A DNA stretch of 64,000 nucleotides from Cedecea davisae DSM 4568 (lineage in GTDB: Bacteria > Pseudomonadota > Gammaproteobacteria > Enterobacterales > Enterobacteriaceae). Below, piece after piece: positions 33,084 to 41,295 of this stretch. Below the pieces are notes generated by a model, which saw nothing but the letters and a program-made list of their open reading frames with translations, did no database searches and was not told the origin of the DNA. Made by a program: the position numbers and the translations under genes. Position 1 is the first letter of the stretch. Each line of letters opens with the position of its first letter. Location of the stretch: the NCBI RefSeq assembly GCF_000412335.2, contig NZ_KE161030.1:2136328-2200327 (forward strand), read 5' to 3'.

Positions 33084-34697
33084 ATGACGAATTCTTATCT
33101 TGCGCTGGAAGGCGTGTCTTTTAATTTACCCGACGGTACGCCGCTGTTCTCGCAGCTAAACGAAACTTTCGACACACGCGCAACGGGCCTGGTTGGCCGC
33201 AATGGCGTGGGTAAAAGCGTGCTATCGCAGATCATGGCCGGGCAATTATCGCCGTCATCCGGGCGCTCCACTTGCCCGGGTTCTGCATATTATCATGCGC
33301 AGCAAATTCTCTACCCTGAGGGAGCCACGGTCGCCAGTCTTGCAGGCGTCCAGCCGATAATTGATGCCCTTTCCCGTATTGAGCAAGGCAGTACATCCGA
33401 GAAGGATTTCGATATTGTCGGCCAGCGTTGGGATATCCACCAGCAGCTACGCATGGAGCTGGAACGTTGCGGGCTTGGGCATCTTGATTCATCCACGCCC
33501 GCAGTTCAGTTAAGCGGAGGCGAGGCTATGCGGGCTTCACTTGCCGGGGCCTGGCTATCTTCAGCGGATTTTCTGATCCTCGATGAACCAAGCAATCATC
33601 TTGACCACGCGTCTCGCCTGTCGCTTATTTCCCAACTCACACGTTGGCGCGGCGGGCTGCTGGTAGTGAGCCACGATCGTGAACTACTGGAGTCAATGGA
33701 GAGGATTGTTGAGCTGACGCCTTCTGGTTTAAACAGCTATGGCGGTAATTATTCGTTTTATGCACGGCAGAAAAAACAGGAAACGCAGAGCGCATTTTTG
33801 CTTCTGGATCAACGTAAACAGGAGCGTCAGCGTGAAATAAAGACGCTTCGTGAGCAAAGAGAACGCCTTGAAAAAAGGCAATCCCGCGGTAACCGCCGGG
33901 GGCGTGAGGCAAATCAGGCCAATATTTTGCTTGGCGGGCAAAAACAGCGCAGTGAAAACTCGGCAGGTAAATTAAACCAGCAACATCAGGCTACGCAGGC
34001 GTTACTAGACGAGCGGGTGCGCGAAGCCGCAGCCGTCATTGATGAAGATGTGGTTATTGCGTTGCATTCGCTCCCGGTAAATGCGCCTTCCCGCCGCCGC
34101 GTTGCCGAGTTGGATGGAGTACAACTTCCCTTCGTCCGCCCTTTTGCCCCGCCATTAACTCTTATGCTGACCAGCGGCCAGCGCATAGGAATTGTCGGGC
34201 GTAACGGAGGCGGGAAATCTACGCTGCTAAAAGTTATGGCCGGTCAAACTCAGCCATTGAGTGGAAATTGTTGGATAACGGCTAATTACGCGTGGCTCGA
34301 TCAACACCTCGTAACCCTTGACCCACAGCGTACCGTCCTGGAGCAAATGCTCGAGGCCAACCGCACTGCCGGAGAAGGTAACCTACGAACGCGGCTGGCA
34401 CAGCTAGGGCTGGATGCAGACAAAATTCAGGTAGCCAGCGGCTTATTAAGCGGCGGCGAACGGTTGAAGGCGGCTCTGGCCTGCGTGCTGTATGCCGACC
34501 CTGCTCCTGAACTGTTGCTGCTTGATGAACCCAGCAACCACCTTGATTTAGCATCCCTTCACGCGCTTGAGAGCATGCTTTCAGGTTACCAGGGGGCCTT
34601 TATGGTGGTTTCGCATGACGAGGTATTTCTTAACAACCTCAACCTCACCGGACGTTTATTGCTTGAAGAATCCCGCTGGCAACTTCAGGCGCAGTAG
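33084..34697 (+). CDS. ABC-F family ATPase (537 aa)
   Basis: Two tandem ATP-binding cassettes and no membrane domain. First cassette: Walker A GRNGVGKS, signature LSGGEAMRASLA, Walker B LILDEPSNHLD. Second cassette: GRNGGGKST, LSGGERLKAALA, LLLDEPSNHLD. A charged linker between them (about residues 230-300) is the ribosome-reaching interdomain region. ABC-F proteins act on ribosomes, in translation rescue or in target protection against antibiotics. The ATG at 33084 (MTNSYLALEG) has GGAG eight bases upstream; the frame is open back to 33036. It is shorter than YheS or EttA and its first-cassette sequence is divergent. A structured leader precedes it, as in inducible resistance genes. Confidence 0.88.
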   Translation: MTNSYLALEGVSFNLPDGTPLFSQLNETFDTRATGLVGRNGVGKSVLSQIMAGQLSPSSGRSTCPGSAYYHAQQILYPEGATVASLAGVQPIIDALSRIEQGSTSEKDFDIVGQRWDIHQQLRMELERCGLGHLDSSTPAVQLSGGEAMRASLAGAWLSSADFLILDEPSNHLDHASRLSLISQLTRWRGGLLVVSHDRELLESMERIVELTPSGLNSYGGNYSFYARQKKQETQSAFLLLDQRKQERQREIKTLREQRERLEKRQSRGNRRGREANQANILLGGQKQRSENSAGKLNQQHQATQALLDERVREAAAVIDEDVVIALHSLPVNAPSRRRVAELDGVQLPFVRPFAPPLTLMLTSGQRIGIVGRNGGGKSTLLKVMAGQTQPLSGNCWITANYAWLDQHLVTLDPQRTVLEQMLEANRTAGEGNLRTRLAQLGLDADKIQVASGLLSGGERLKAALACVLYADPAPELLLLDEPSNHLDLASLHALESMLSGYQGAFMVVSHDEVFLNNLNLTGRLLLEESRWQLQAQ

Positions 34698-34967
34698 ACT
34701 GTGATAGTTCAGGAAATATTTAATACAACTGGCCCCCACGCCGATAAAGGTTAAAACAGGCCTGGGGGTTAATTTAGTGGCCATTTCAGGAAAAAATAAG
34801 CACTAGCGAGCTATTAACTTCAAGTAAAAATATAAGGAAATTAAGCATTTAAGCTTGAAGATAAGAAGCTCATTTAGTATTGTTTTATGGTTTTCTTTAT
34901 ATTTCATTCACAAAGAAAATATATTGTATTTATATAATCACACAGCTTTAAATAGAGGAAAAAGGAT
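34698..34967 (+). promoter_or_regulatory. AT-rich intergenic region with a hairpin after ABC-F and a promoter for the next small gene
   Basis: A CCCCCA...TGGGGG stem (34733-34768) follows the ABC-F stop and is a weak terminator candidate. The rest is AT-rich. TATAAT at 34933-34938 lies about 30 bases before the strong ribosome binding site AGAGGAAAAAGG of the 62-residue protein, so it is a reasonable -10 box; the -35 element is poor. Confidence 0.4.
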
Positions 34968-35156
34968 ATGCCAAAATCAGACTGGGATTACGTTAACAAA
35001 AGTCAGGATTATGAATTAAACGATCTATTGAGCAAGTATGGTTACAGAGAAACAGCGGCGAACAGAACGCTGCTAAAAAATAATCTGCCTGCTAATACAA
35101 AGCATAGCGAAGTAAAAGACTTAATTCATAACATTCCAGGGTTGGAGAAGAAATAA
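34968..35156 (+). CDS. Small hypothetical protein, DUF3606-like (62 aa)
   Basis: A 62-residue soluble, charged protein: KSDWDYVNKSQDYELNDLLS near the start, then KYGYRETAANRTLLKNNL. The spacing of N, D, Y and E around NKSQDYEL recalls the DUF3606 family, but the match is loose. It has its own promoter-like box, a strong AGAGGAAAAAGG ribosome binding site and a terminator behind, so it looks like a single-gene unit. Related small proteins are often stress-induced; that is not shown here. Confidence 0.65.
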   Translation: MPKSDWDYVNKSQDYELNDLLSKYGYRETAANRTLLKNNLPANTKHSEVKDLIHNIPGLEKK

Positions 35157-35183
35157 CTCATTAACCCTTCAGGAATAAAACTC

Positions 35184-35226
35184 AAAGGCCACTTTGGAGA
35201 AACACATTATCTTTAGCGGCCTTTTT
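35184..35226 (+). terminator. Rho-independent terminator after the 62-residue protein
   Basis: AAAGGCC (35184-35190) pairs with GGCCTTT (35218-35224), with the stem extended by ACT/AGC, and is followed by a run of T. Confidence 0.7.
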
Positions 35227-35347
35227 AGCCCTGTCTAATGGCTCTCTCGCCAGTCCATATACGCATTACAACGGTTCTCAATCATCAACAGGTTTCTATT
35301 ATCACCTATACTATATAGCGGTGAGTAACACGTTAAGGTGAAGCAAA

Positions 35348-35428
35348 ATGCCTAATCCACTTGATGCCTGTATGTTTGTCCTGCTTGTAGTGGGAGCCTT
35401 ACATGAGCTGGGTTTGTTCCCCTATTAA
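35348..35428 (+). CDS. Possible tiny membrane protein (26 aa)
   Basis: The frame starts MPNPLDACMFVLLVVGALHE and ends LGLFPY, a single hydrophobic helix with short ends. AAGGTGAA lies about eight bases before the ATG. It is in an otherwise gene-poor gap, upstream of the GT9 gene. Such small single-span proteins are common in Enterobacteriaceae but this one is not recognised. Evidence is limited to start context and hydrophobic pattern. Confidence 0.35.
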   Translation: MPNPLDACMFVLLVVGALHELGLFPY

Positions 35429-35560
35429 GATGTGCCCCACTACCTCGCAAACGCCTGCACGGCTCCGGATTATCAGATAGCGCCTGACTGCCTCTCCTGA
35501 CTGGTAATCCGCCCCGTCTTTACCCACAAAGATAGCCCCGTTGAATTTACCAGAGGCTGG
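35399..35560 (-). other. Possible gene remnant on the minus strand
   Basis: The frame reads like protein in its last 55 codons or so (SGKFNGAIFVGKDGADYQSG, then AVRRYLIIRSRAGVCEVVGH), but it has no convincing start and its upstream part overlaps the GT9 gene. It may be the 3' end of a decayed gene, or chance. Confidence 0.2.
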
Positions 35561-35604
35561 TGTCTTAATGCCTGTTACGATTCCACCATAAGCACAGGAA
35601 TGCC

Positions 35605-36636
35605 ATGAATCCAGAGCTTGAGACCTTTGCAGGCAGTTTGCTTCTCGATGGAAAGACGCTTGTCGCCTCTTACGACCTCGGTCAGTCACCGCTCCCTGCA
35701 GATACCGCTATGCAGCTAAAGCCGCTGCACGAGCCTGTAGTTTATAACTATGCTCTACGGCCATTTTCTGTTGATTACCGCACTATCCGGCGTCTCTGCA
35801 TTATTAACGGCATGGGCGTGACGCTTGGAGATTCGATTATAGGCATCAGCGCCCTTCAGGCGATAAAAGCGATCAATCCTGAAATTCACCTTACCCTGCT
35901 TCGCCCGCATACCTGCCCGACCTATATTGAGCAAATTTACCAGCTTGCAGATGCAGTAGTTGATGACCTGCGCTACTTGCCGGTAAATCTTCAAAGCATG
36001 TTGGCGCAAAAAGATGTGTTGATTGATATGGGGAACCAGCTGTTCCGGGATGATTTCGGCACAATGGAGATGCACGATTTCTTCCTGCGGCACCTCGGGA
36101 TCGAACCTGCGACGGTAGAGACCAGTATCAGGACTAATCATTGGCTGCGTGAATCTATTCCGGAGCAACCCTCCCCGCTAAATACGCCTTACGTTTTACT
36201 CAGCCATAATGCGAGCACGCCTCTACGCAGTATTCCGCAAAGCGTGCTCGTGGATCTCGTGGAGCATATTTACCGACAGCATAAGGTAACGGTGGCCGGA
36301 TTTACGGCGGTAGACCACCCGTCTTTTATTGACCTCTCCGCCCGCTCGCAATCCACCCTCGATTTTATCGCCATTATCCGGCATGCCAGCGCGCTCTATA
36401 CCTGCGACTCTTCCGCACTGCATGTTGCCGCAGCGTTTGCAGTGCCAACGGTTTGTTACTTCAACGCCATCAAATCATCACTCCGGGCCGTCTATTATCC
36501 GCTATGCAAGAGCATCGATTTAGGAACGGAGCGCACCGCGCTATTGCACCAAAGCAATGAGAGCCAACTGCTGGAAGAAATCGAACACAACTACCGGCGC
36601 TACCTCGGGGCCGTTCTCAGCAAACATCATATATGA
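35605..36636 (+). CDS. Glycosyltransferase family 9 (heptosyltransferase-like) protein (343 aa)
   Basis: A GT-B glycosyltransferase of family 9. Conserved parts: GMGVTLGDSIIGISALQAIK near residue 70, the N-terminal acceptor domain, YVLLSHNAS at the start of the second domain, and SALYTCDSSALHVAAAFAVP near 270-290, the sugar-nucleotide (ADP-heptose) binding motif. It is an isolated gene and not in a LPS core cluster, so it may modify a different acceptor, such as a protein or a capsule. Autotransporter heptosyltransferases are one possibility but no autotransporter is seen. The stop is followed directly by a TATAAT box for the next gene. Confidence 0.8.
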   Translation: MNPELETFAGSLLLDGKTLVASYDLGQSPLPADTAMQLKPLHEPVVYNYALRPFSVDYRTIRRLCIINGMGVTLGDSIIGISALQAIKAINPEIHLTLLRPHTCPTYIEQIYQLADAVVDDLRYLPVNLQSMLAQKDVLIDMGNQLFRDDFGTMEMHDFFLRHLGIEPATVETSIRTNHWLRESIPEQPSPLNTPYVLLSHNASTPLRSIPQSVLVDLVEHIYRQHKVTVAGFTAVDHPSFIDLSARSQSTLDFIAIIRHASALYTCDSSALHVAAAFAVPTVCYFNAIKSSLRAVYYPLCKSIDLGTERTALLHQSNESQLLEEIEHNYRRYLGAVLSKHHI

Positions 36637-36642
36637 TATAAT
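36637..36642 (+). promoter_or_regulatory. -10 promoter box for the small secreted protein
   Basis: TATAAT immediately after the TGA of the GT9 gene, 48 bases before the ATG at 36691. The -35 region is within the GT9 gene and poor. Confidence 0.35.
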
Positions 36643-36690
36643 TTTGACCACTTTCACTGGTTAAAAAAACTGTAAACAGAACATATCATT

Positions 36691-36861
36691 ATGAAACACC
36701 TGCTGCTGGCCCTCTTTATGCTTGTTCCCCTGAAGCTCTCTTTTGCCTCGGTAACGGCCAGCATCCAGGTCAGCATGACCATAATGTCAGACCGGCTACC
36801 CCCGAAGATAACCAGGATAAAGCTTTCTGAAGACCGGGTGATGATAATCAATGAGTGGTAG
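36691..36861 (+). CDS. Small secreted protein (56 aa)
   Basis: A signal peptide MKHLLLALFMLVPLKLSFA is predicted by eye, with cleavage after SFA, leaving a mature peptide of about 37 residues beginning SVTASIQVSMTIMSDRLPPK. There is no cysteine. The mature part resembles the start of secreted beta-sandwich proteins but is far too short to be one; it could be a truncated relic. Too short for common gene calls. It lies in the gap between the GT9 gene and a convergent diguanylate cyclase gene. A weak Shine-Dalgarno lowers confidence. Confidence 0.5.
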   Translation: MKHLLLALFMLVPLKLSFASVTASIQVSMTIMSDRLPPKITRIKLSEDRVMIINEW

Positions 36862-36949
36862 TTTTTGTGCGACAGGAAAATTAGCGACTTTGTGCTGAGG
36901 TTGGAGGAATGGCAATATCCTGTCTACCAAAGCGTTAACGCTCAACCCA

Positions 36950-38476
36950 TTATCTGCTGGTAGATGTTTCCCCATATTTATTGCGCTTATGCTGGTATAG
37001 CAACTCATCGGCTTTGAGCAACGCGGTTTCCAGAGTATCACCCTGCACTAACTGGTAGCTTCCGTAGGAAAATGCCACCATTTTTTCTTCATCAATCCCG
37101 GCCAGATACGCCTGAATGCGGTTTATCACTTCATGCGATTTCGCCAGACTGTAATCAATTAAAATAAGGCTAAACTCGTCGCCACCGAGCCGAATACCGT
37201 AATCGCTTTTACGAATCGACTGCGCCAGCGCTCTGCCGAGATACTGGATAGCCCTGTCCCCCATGTGGTGGCCAAGGGTGTCGTTAATTTTTTTCAGGCC
37301 GTCGCTATCGACGGAAATCACCGTTACGGCAATGTTTGCCTGTAGCAGAGCCTGAATTTTCTGTTCAAGCGCGGGCGTCAGTACCTTGCGGTTATAGAGA
37401 CCGGTCATCGCATCGGTCATATTGTCCCGGGACAAGGAACGATGCTTGTCCAGCTGCTTTCTGGCATAGCGGCACAACAGCCAGGTGCCTACAGCGTAAA
37501 TCACTATCAGCCAGAAGATGTTGATCAGGAAATAGAGCGCATCCAGTTTTATGTGTAGCGTGTAATAGCCGGTTATTTTTTCCTGGCGCGTAATCGGCGT
37601 GAATGACTTCAACACCGGGTGGTGGAAGCTGATTTTATCGCCGGTTGCATTATCGGTCACATACAGCGACAGGAAACGCCACAGCAAAGGTCTCTCTGCT
37701 GTATAAAATGAGGTCGCAAGATCGTCAATATTGATATCAGTAAGCACCAGCCCTTTAATGGCGTCGTGCTGGAAAACAGGAGTGATCATGCTAATGATAT
37801 TTTTCCGGGTATAGCCATCATGATAGATGTGGGAAACAATATTTTCCCCAAGGCGTAAATCATGTAACGCCGCAGCATCGATGTTGATGGTTTCCCCGCT
37901 ACGGTCGATATCTATCTCCCCGTTTTCGCTGGTCAGCCAGTTGCTAAAAGTATAGTGATTGCTGTCAACTAACTTATTGATGTAAATATAATTATTTTTA
38001 ATATCGATGTAGTATCTGACATTATTGAACAGATAGCCGCTGTAGTTCGAGAAACTGTATTTTGATGCCGTATCCGAACTGTTCCCCTGAACCAGATGCA
38101 GGGCAAGTACGTCGTTTTTCCAGCTATCGCAGGCGGGGTTCCTCGTTTGCAAAGTGCCACTTAATGCCCTGAAACGCTGACTGGATAGATTTACCCCGTA
38201 AACGCCATTCAGTGATTCCGCATACTGGCATACATTATCCAGATTATTTCCTGCCGCGTTGATACCCGCCGGAGCAGTTGAGAATACACGTGACATCCGA
38301 AAGGCAATGTTCTGGTTAATATATTCTTCATGAAACAGCGCTGACTTACCGTTCTCGGCAATATACCCCATGTAGCCTTCCAGACTACGATACTCCCGGA
38401 GTGCAAAACCGGCGAAGATTGCAGTCGTTAAAATAAAAATAACAATAACTGCGTTGATATATTTAGTCGGCGACAA
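36950..38476 (-). CDS. Membrane-bound diguanylate cyclase with periplasmic sensor domain (508 aa)
   Basis: An N-terminal membrane helix (YINAVIVIFILTTAIFAGFA), then a large extracytoplasmic sensor domain of about 280 residues, a second helix (FLINIFWLIVIYAVGTWLL), then a GGDEF domain. The active-site motif RLGGDEFSLILID is intact, and SDGLKKINDTLGHHMGDRAI carries the substrate-binding aspartate and asparagine region. The frame is open upstream to 38629 but the sensible N-terminus is near TTG 38476, with GAGGGA 11-16 bases upstream; an ATG is not available, so the start is uncertain. Product: cyclic di-GMP. Confidence 0.85.
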   Translation of the reverse strand: MSPTKYINAVIVIFILTTAIFAGFALREYRSLEGYMGYIAENGKSALFHEEYINQNIAFRMSRVFSTAPAGINAAGNNLDNVCQYAESLNGVYGVNLSSQRFRALSGTLQTRNPACDSWKNDVLALHLVQGNSSDTASKYSFSNYSGYLFNNVRYYIDIKNNYIYINKLVDSNHYTFSNWLTSENGEIDIDRSGETINIDAAALHDLRLGENIVSHIYHDGYTRKNIISMITPVFQHDAIKGLVLTDINIDDLATSFYTAERPLLWRFLSLYVTDNATGDKISFHHPVLKSFTPITRQEKITGYYTLHIKLDALYFLINIFWLIVIYAVGTWLLCRYARKQLDKHRSLSRDNMTDAMTGLYNRKVLTPALEQKIQALLQANIAVTVISVDSDGLKKINDTLGHHMGDRAIQYLGRALAQSIRKSDYGIRLGGDEFSLILIDYSLAKSHEVINRIQAYLAGIDEEKMVAFSYGSYQLVQGDTLETALLKADELLYQHKRNKYGETSTSR

Positions 38477-38999
38477 AATGATGTATTCCCTCAGAAAATT
38501 CTGCCTTTCAGGATGAGAGGGAGTATAGCATATAGCGCTGCTCCGGCTTACCTCCCAGTTTTGCAGTAAAAGCATTCCAGGAAAGCTCCGATCCCGAGGA
38601 GGCGTGCAGTTTGAGCCTGAGTGCTGCACAGTGGCTGAAGGGCGAGCCGGGGGATAACAGCCCTACGGAATAGCCAGCACTTTAACGGCCCGACCAGGGT
38701 AACCCTGGATCTTTAGCCAGATGCAAAACACAGGTAATATTCATGGGGGTGTATTCGCTCATGCATCTTATTTTTTTGAAATATATTTTTCATTATATAT
38801 CCTGAATATATTTCATATACACGCATATTAATTTCATATAATGAAATACCTGTTGATAGCAGGCCAATTATAGATAAAATGCGATTTCAGCATTCTCTAC
38901 ATGGCTAAATATTTAAACCTCCTATTGTCACGCTTTATTCACAATCAATTTCAATGAAATACTCAGAATATATTTAAACCATTCACTGTGGACAGGTAA
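38477..38999. promoter_or_regulatory. AT-rich intergenic region with palindromes, promoter area of the acyltransferase gene
   Basis: No gene is supported here. The 38760-38990 part is very AT-rich and repeats ATTTCATAT-type words. A perfect palindrome ATTTCAT-ATA-ATGAAAT lies at 38831-38847. CCAGGGTAACCCTGG near 38693 is another inverted repeat. AT-rich DNA of this kind often binds H-NS, which would fit a silenced, acquired gene. Confidence 0.4.
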
Positions 39000-40241
39000 A
39001 TGATAAATACAGATCAAAGTAAATCAGTTCTTCGCGCGCTTGGCGCACTTGAAAGTTACGCCTGGCAGATTGACACCACCAGCCCCAAACATTTTACGGT
39101 GACCGCAGAAGTTAGCGGCAGGACCATACCCGCCGACTGGCAGGTCGCGCTTAAAAAGGTTCAGCTAAGGCACCCGCTGGTGAATGCACGCGTGGACGGC
39201 GGCAGCGATGGCCGCCTGTATTTTTTGCACGATCAATCCGTGGAGATCCCGCTGCGCATCGCGCGGATAGATAAAATCTTATCTATTGAACACGAAATTA
39301 AAAGAGAGTTCTCGGCCCCTTTTGGAACGGGAGATGTGGCTCTGCTTAAAGCCGCGTTGCTTTATGGCGAAGAGCGCTGCGTGATAATTATTACCGCACA
39401 TCACGCCATCGCAGATGGCATGTCTCTGGCTCATTTTATCCATGACATTCTGCAAACATTAGCCGGCGAATCCCTGCCGCATTTGGCCTTGCTACCTTCC
39501 ATTGAAGAGATCTGCTCTACCAATAACCAGGCCGCTGGAGCAATTAATTCGCCCGCTTTTACAAATGAACCGGTGCCTTACGCGGAGCGAAGTTTAGATA
39601 AGCTCCAGGTTGTCCGCCAGCGGCTTTCCCCTGAACTTTCTGCCTCTTTACGGGAACAATCCAAACGGGAGAACACGACGGTTCATGGAGCCCTAACCGC
39701 CGCTTTTGTTATAGCTTTATCTCAATCCCCTGCCCGGACAAGTCGCCCGGTTCGTATCTGCACGCCCATTAACGCCAGGAAATATTCTTCTCTGGATTAC
39801 GGCCTCAGTTTTTTAGCCTTGTTTCCAACCTATGGCTATCACGACGGTGAAGCAGAAAATTTTTGGGAGATTGCTCGCTCGGTGACCGCCGACTTAGAAG
39901 CCTACAGAATTCAGCCGGGAATGGCTGCCCTGATAGGTCTGGTTGAGCCGTTTATGAACAATCACGGACTCAATAAGATGATTCATTTTGACAGTAGGAT
40001 CTGTGCGCCGGACATTTTAATCTCAAATCTTGGAGTGCTTAATTTCTCACGAAATATTGGGGAATTAACATTGGAATCACTGTGGGGGCCTAATGTGCTA
40101 ATCGGTACCGAGGGTGAGCAAACCATTGGTGTTGCCACGATAAACGGCAACATCCATCTGATCCATACTTCGTATCAATCAGCACCTCATCTGTTGGAAG
40201 GGGCAAAAAAAATACTGACCGCGGTAACAGGCAGGTTATAA
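39000..40241 (+). CDS. Condensation-domain / PapA-like acyltransferase (413 aa)
   Basis: A single stand-alone condensation-type domain with the HHxxxDG motif at residues 134-140 (HHAIADG). The second structural motif region is seen in RPVRICTPINARKYS, and the C-terminal part has DILISNLGVLNFS. Such proteins transfer acyl groups to an amine or hydroxyl, for example esterifying lipids (PapA5-like) or modifying a peptide. No adenylation, carrier or polyketide genes are near it. The upstream DNA is AT-rich. A GACAGGTAA stretch precedes the ATG. The donor and acceptor are unknown. Confidence 0.75.
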   Translation: MINTDQSKSVLRALGALESYAWQIDTTSPKHFTVTAEVSGRTIPADWQVALKKVQLRHPLVNARVDGGSDGRLYFLHDQSVEIPLRIARIDKILSIEHEIKREFSAPFGTGDVALLKAALLYGEERCVIIITAHHAIADGMSLAHFIHDILQTLAGESLPHLALLPSIEEICSTNNQAAGAINSPAFTNEPVPYAERSLDKLQVVRQRLSPELSASLREQSKRENTTVHGALTAAFVIALSQSPARTSRPVRICTPINARKYSSLDYGLSFLALFPTYGYHDGEAENFWEIARSVTADLEAYRIQPGMAALIGLVEPFMNNHGLNKMIHFDSRICAPDILISNLGVLNFSRNIGELTLESLWGPNVLIGTEGEQTIGVATINGNIHLIHTSYQSAPHLLEGAKKILTAVTGRL

Positions 40242-40255
40242 ATCTGCGCCGCCGG

Positions 40256-41164
40256 TCAGGCTGCAAGCTCCCGGCAAACGCTCAATACCAGCTGCCGCAG
40301 CCAGCGATGGGCGAGATCCGCTTCCGAACGCGGGTGCCACATCTGCGAAACGGTGATTTGCTGCGTAGCACCCGGAAGCGCAAAAGCATAAAGCTGGCCT
40401 GCGGGCTGGCTAACCACAAACGATGCAGGCACAAGGGCTATCAAGTCTGAGGCCTGCGCCACTCGCAATGAAGCGGGAAAACTTGGCACAACGGCGGCGA
40501 TATTACGCTTCAGGCCCAGCTCGGCCAGCGCATCGTCCACGGGGCCGTGAGGAATACCTCCCCTGCGGGAAGTGACTACATGCCCCCAGGCAATATACTG
40601 CTCGGGAGTGATATTTTGCGACTGTGCGAGAGGATGCCCGGCGCGCACCACGGCTACAAAGCTATCGCGGAACAGCGCCTGAAGCCGAATTTCCGGCCCC
40701 ATCTCACCCAGCACCCCAATCTCAAGGTCAACCAGCCCCTCACGCAAATGCCGCGAACCTTTTTCGGGTTTGGGCATAAAGCACAGCCGCACGCCCGAAG
40801 CCTCACGCGCCGCAGCGGCAATCAGCGCCGGGCCAAAGGCCTCAACAAAACCGTCGTTGGCCCGAAGAGTAAAAACGCTATCCAGCGTCGTCAGGTCCAG
40901 TTCTGTTCTTGAAGGGCTTAACAAGCTACGAGCCTCAAGCGCCGCGTTTCTTGCCCGCTCGCGAATGGCTTCCGCATAGGGCGTCAGCACCATATTTCGC
41001 CCGGCTCTCACCAGCAACGGATCGCCGGTGGCCGTACGCAGGCGGCTTAACGTCCTGCTCATGGCAGAGGCGCTTAAACCCAGCCTGCGTGCTGCCCCGG
41101 CCACGCTTCCTTCAGCAAGAAAGGTATCCAACGCCAACAGCAAATTCAGATCTGGCTCGTTCAT
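40256..41164 (-). CDS. LysR-family transcriptional regulator (302 aa)
   Basis: A LysR regulator with DNA-binding helices LAEGSVAGAARRLGLSASAM and SRTLSRLRTATGD, then the effector domain. It resembles the NahR/NodD-like branch by the LNLLLALDTFLAEGSVAGAA pattern. It is divergent from the MFS transporter gene at 41296; a LysR-plus-exporter pair is a frequent arrangement for drug or toxic-compound efflux. The gap of 131 bases should hold both promoters. It converges tail to tail with the acyltransferase gene. Confidence 0.9.
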   Translation of the reverse strand: MNEPDLNLLLALDTFLAEGSVAGAARRLGLSASAMSRTLSRLRTATGDPLLVRAGRNMVLTPYAEAIRERARNAALEARSLLSPSRTELDLTTLDSVFTLRANDGFVEAFGPALIAAAAREASGVRLCFMPKPEKGSRHLREGLVDLEIGVLGEMGPEIRLQALFRDSFVAVVRAGHPLAQSQNITPEQYIAWGHVVTSRRGGIPHGPVDDALAELGLKRNIAAVVPSFPASLRVAQASDLIALVPASFVVSQPAGQLYAFALPGATQQITVSQMWHPRSEADLAHRWLRQLVLSVCRELAA

Positions 41165-41295
41165 TATGACTCCTGTAAAAAGACATGGCGTCTCATGCAG
41201 CTATTAATTGCAACTGGTGCGTCTTCCGCCTTGTATCAAGTATCACTATATTCTCAGCACTGACAACCGAATGCGCTGCTTTGCGGCAAGGAACG

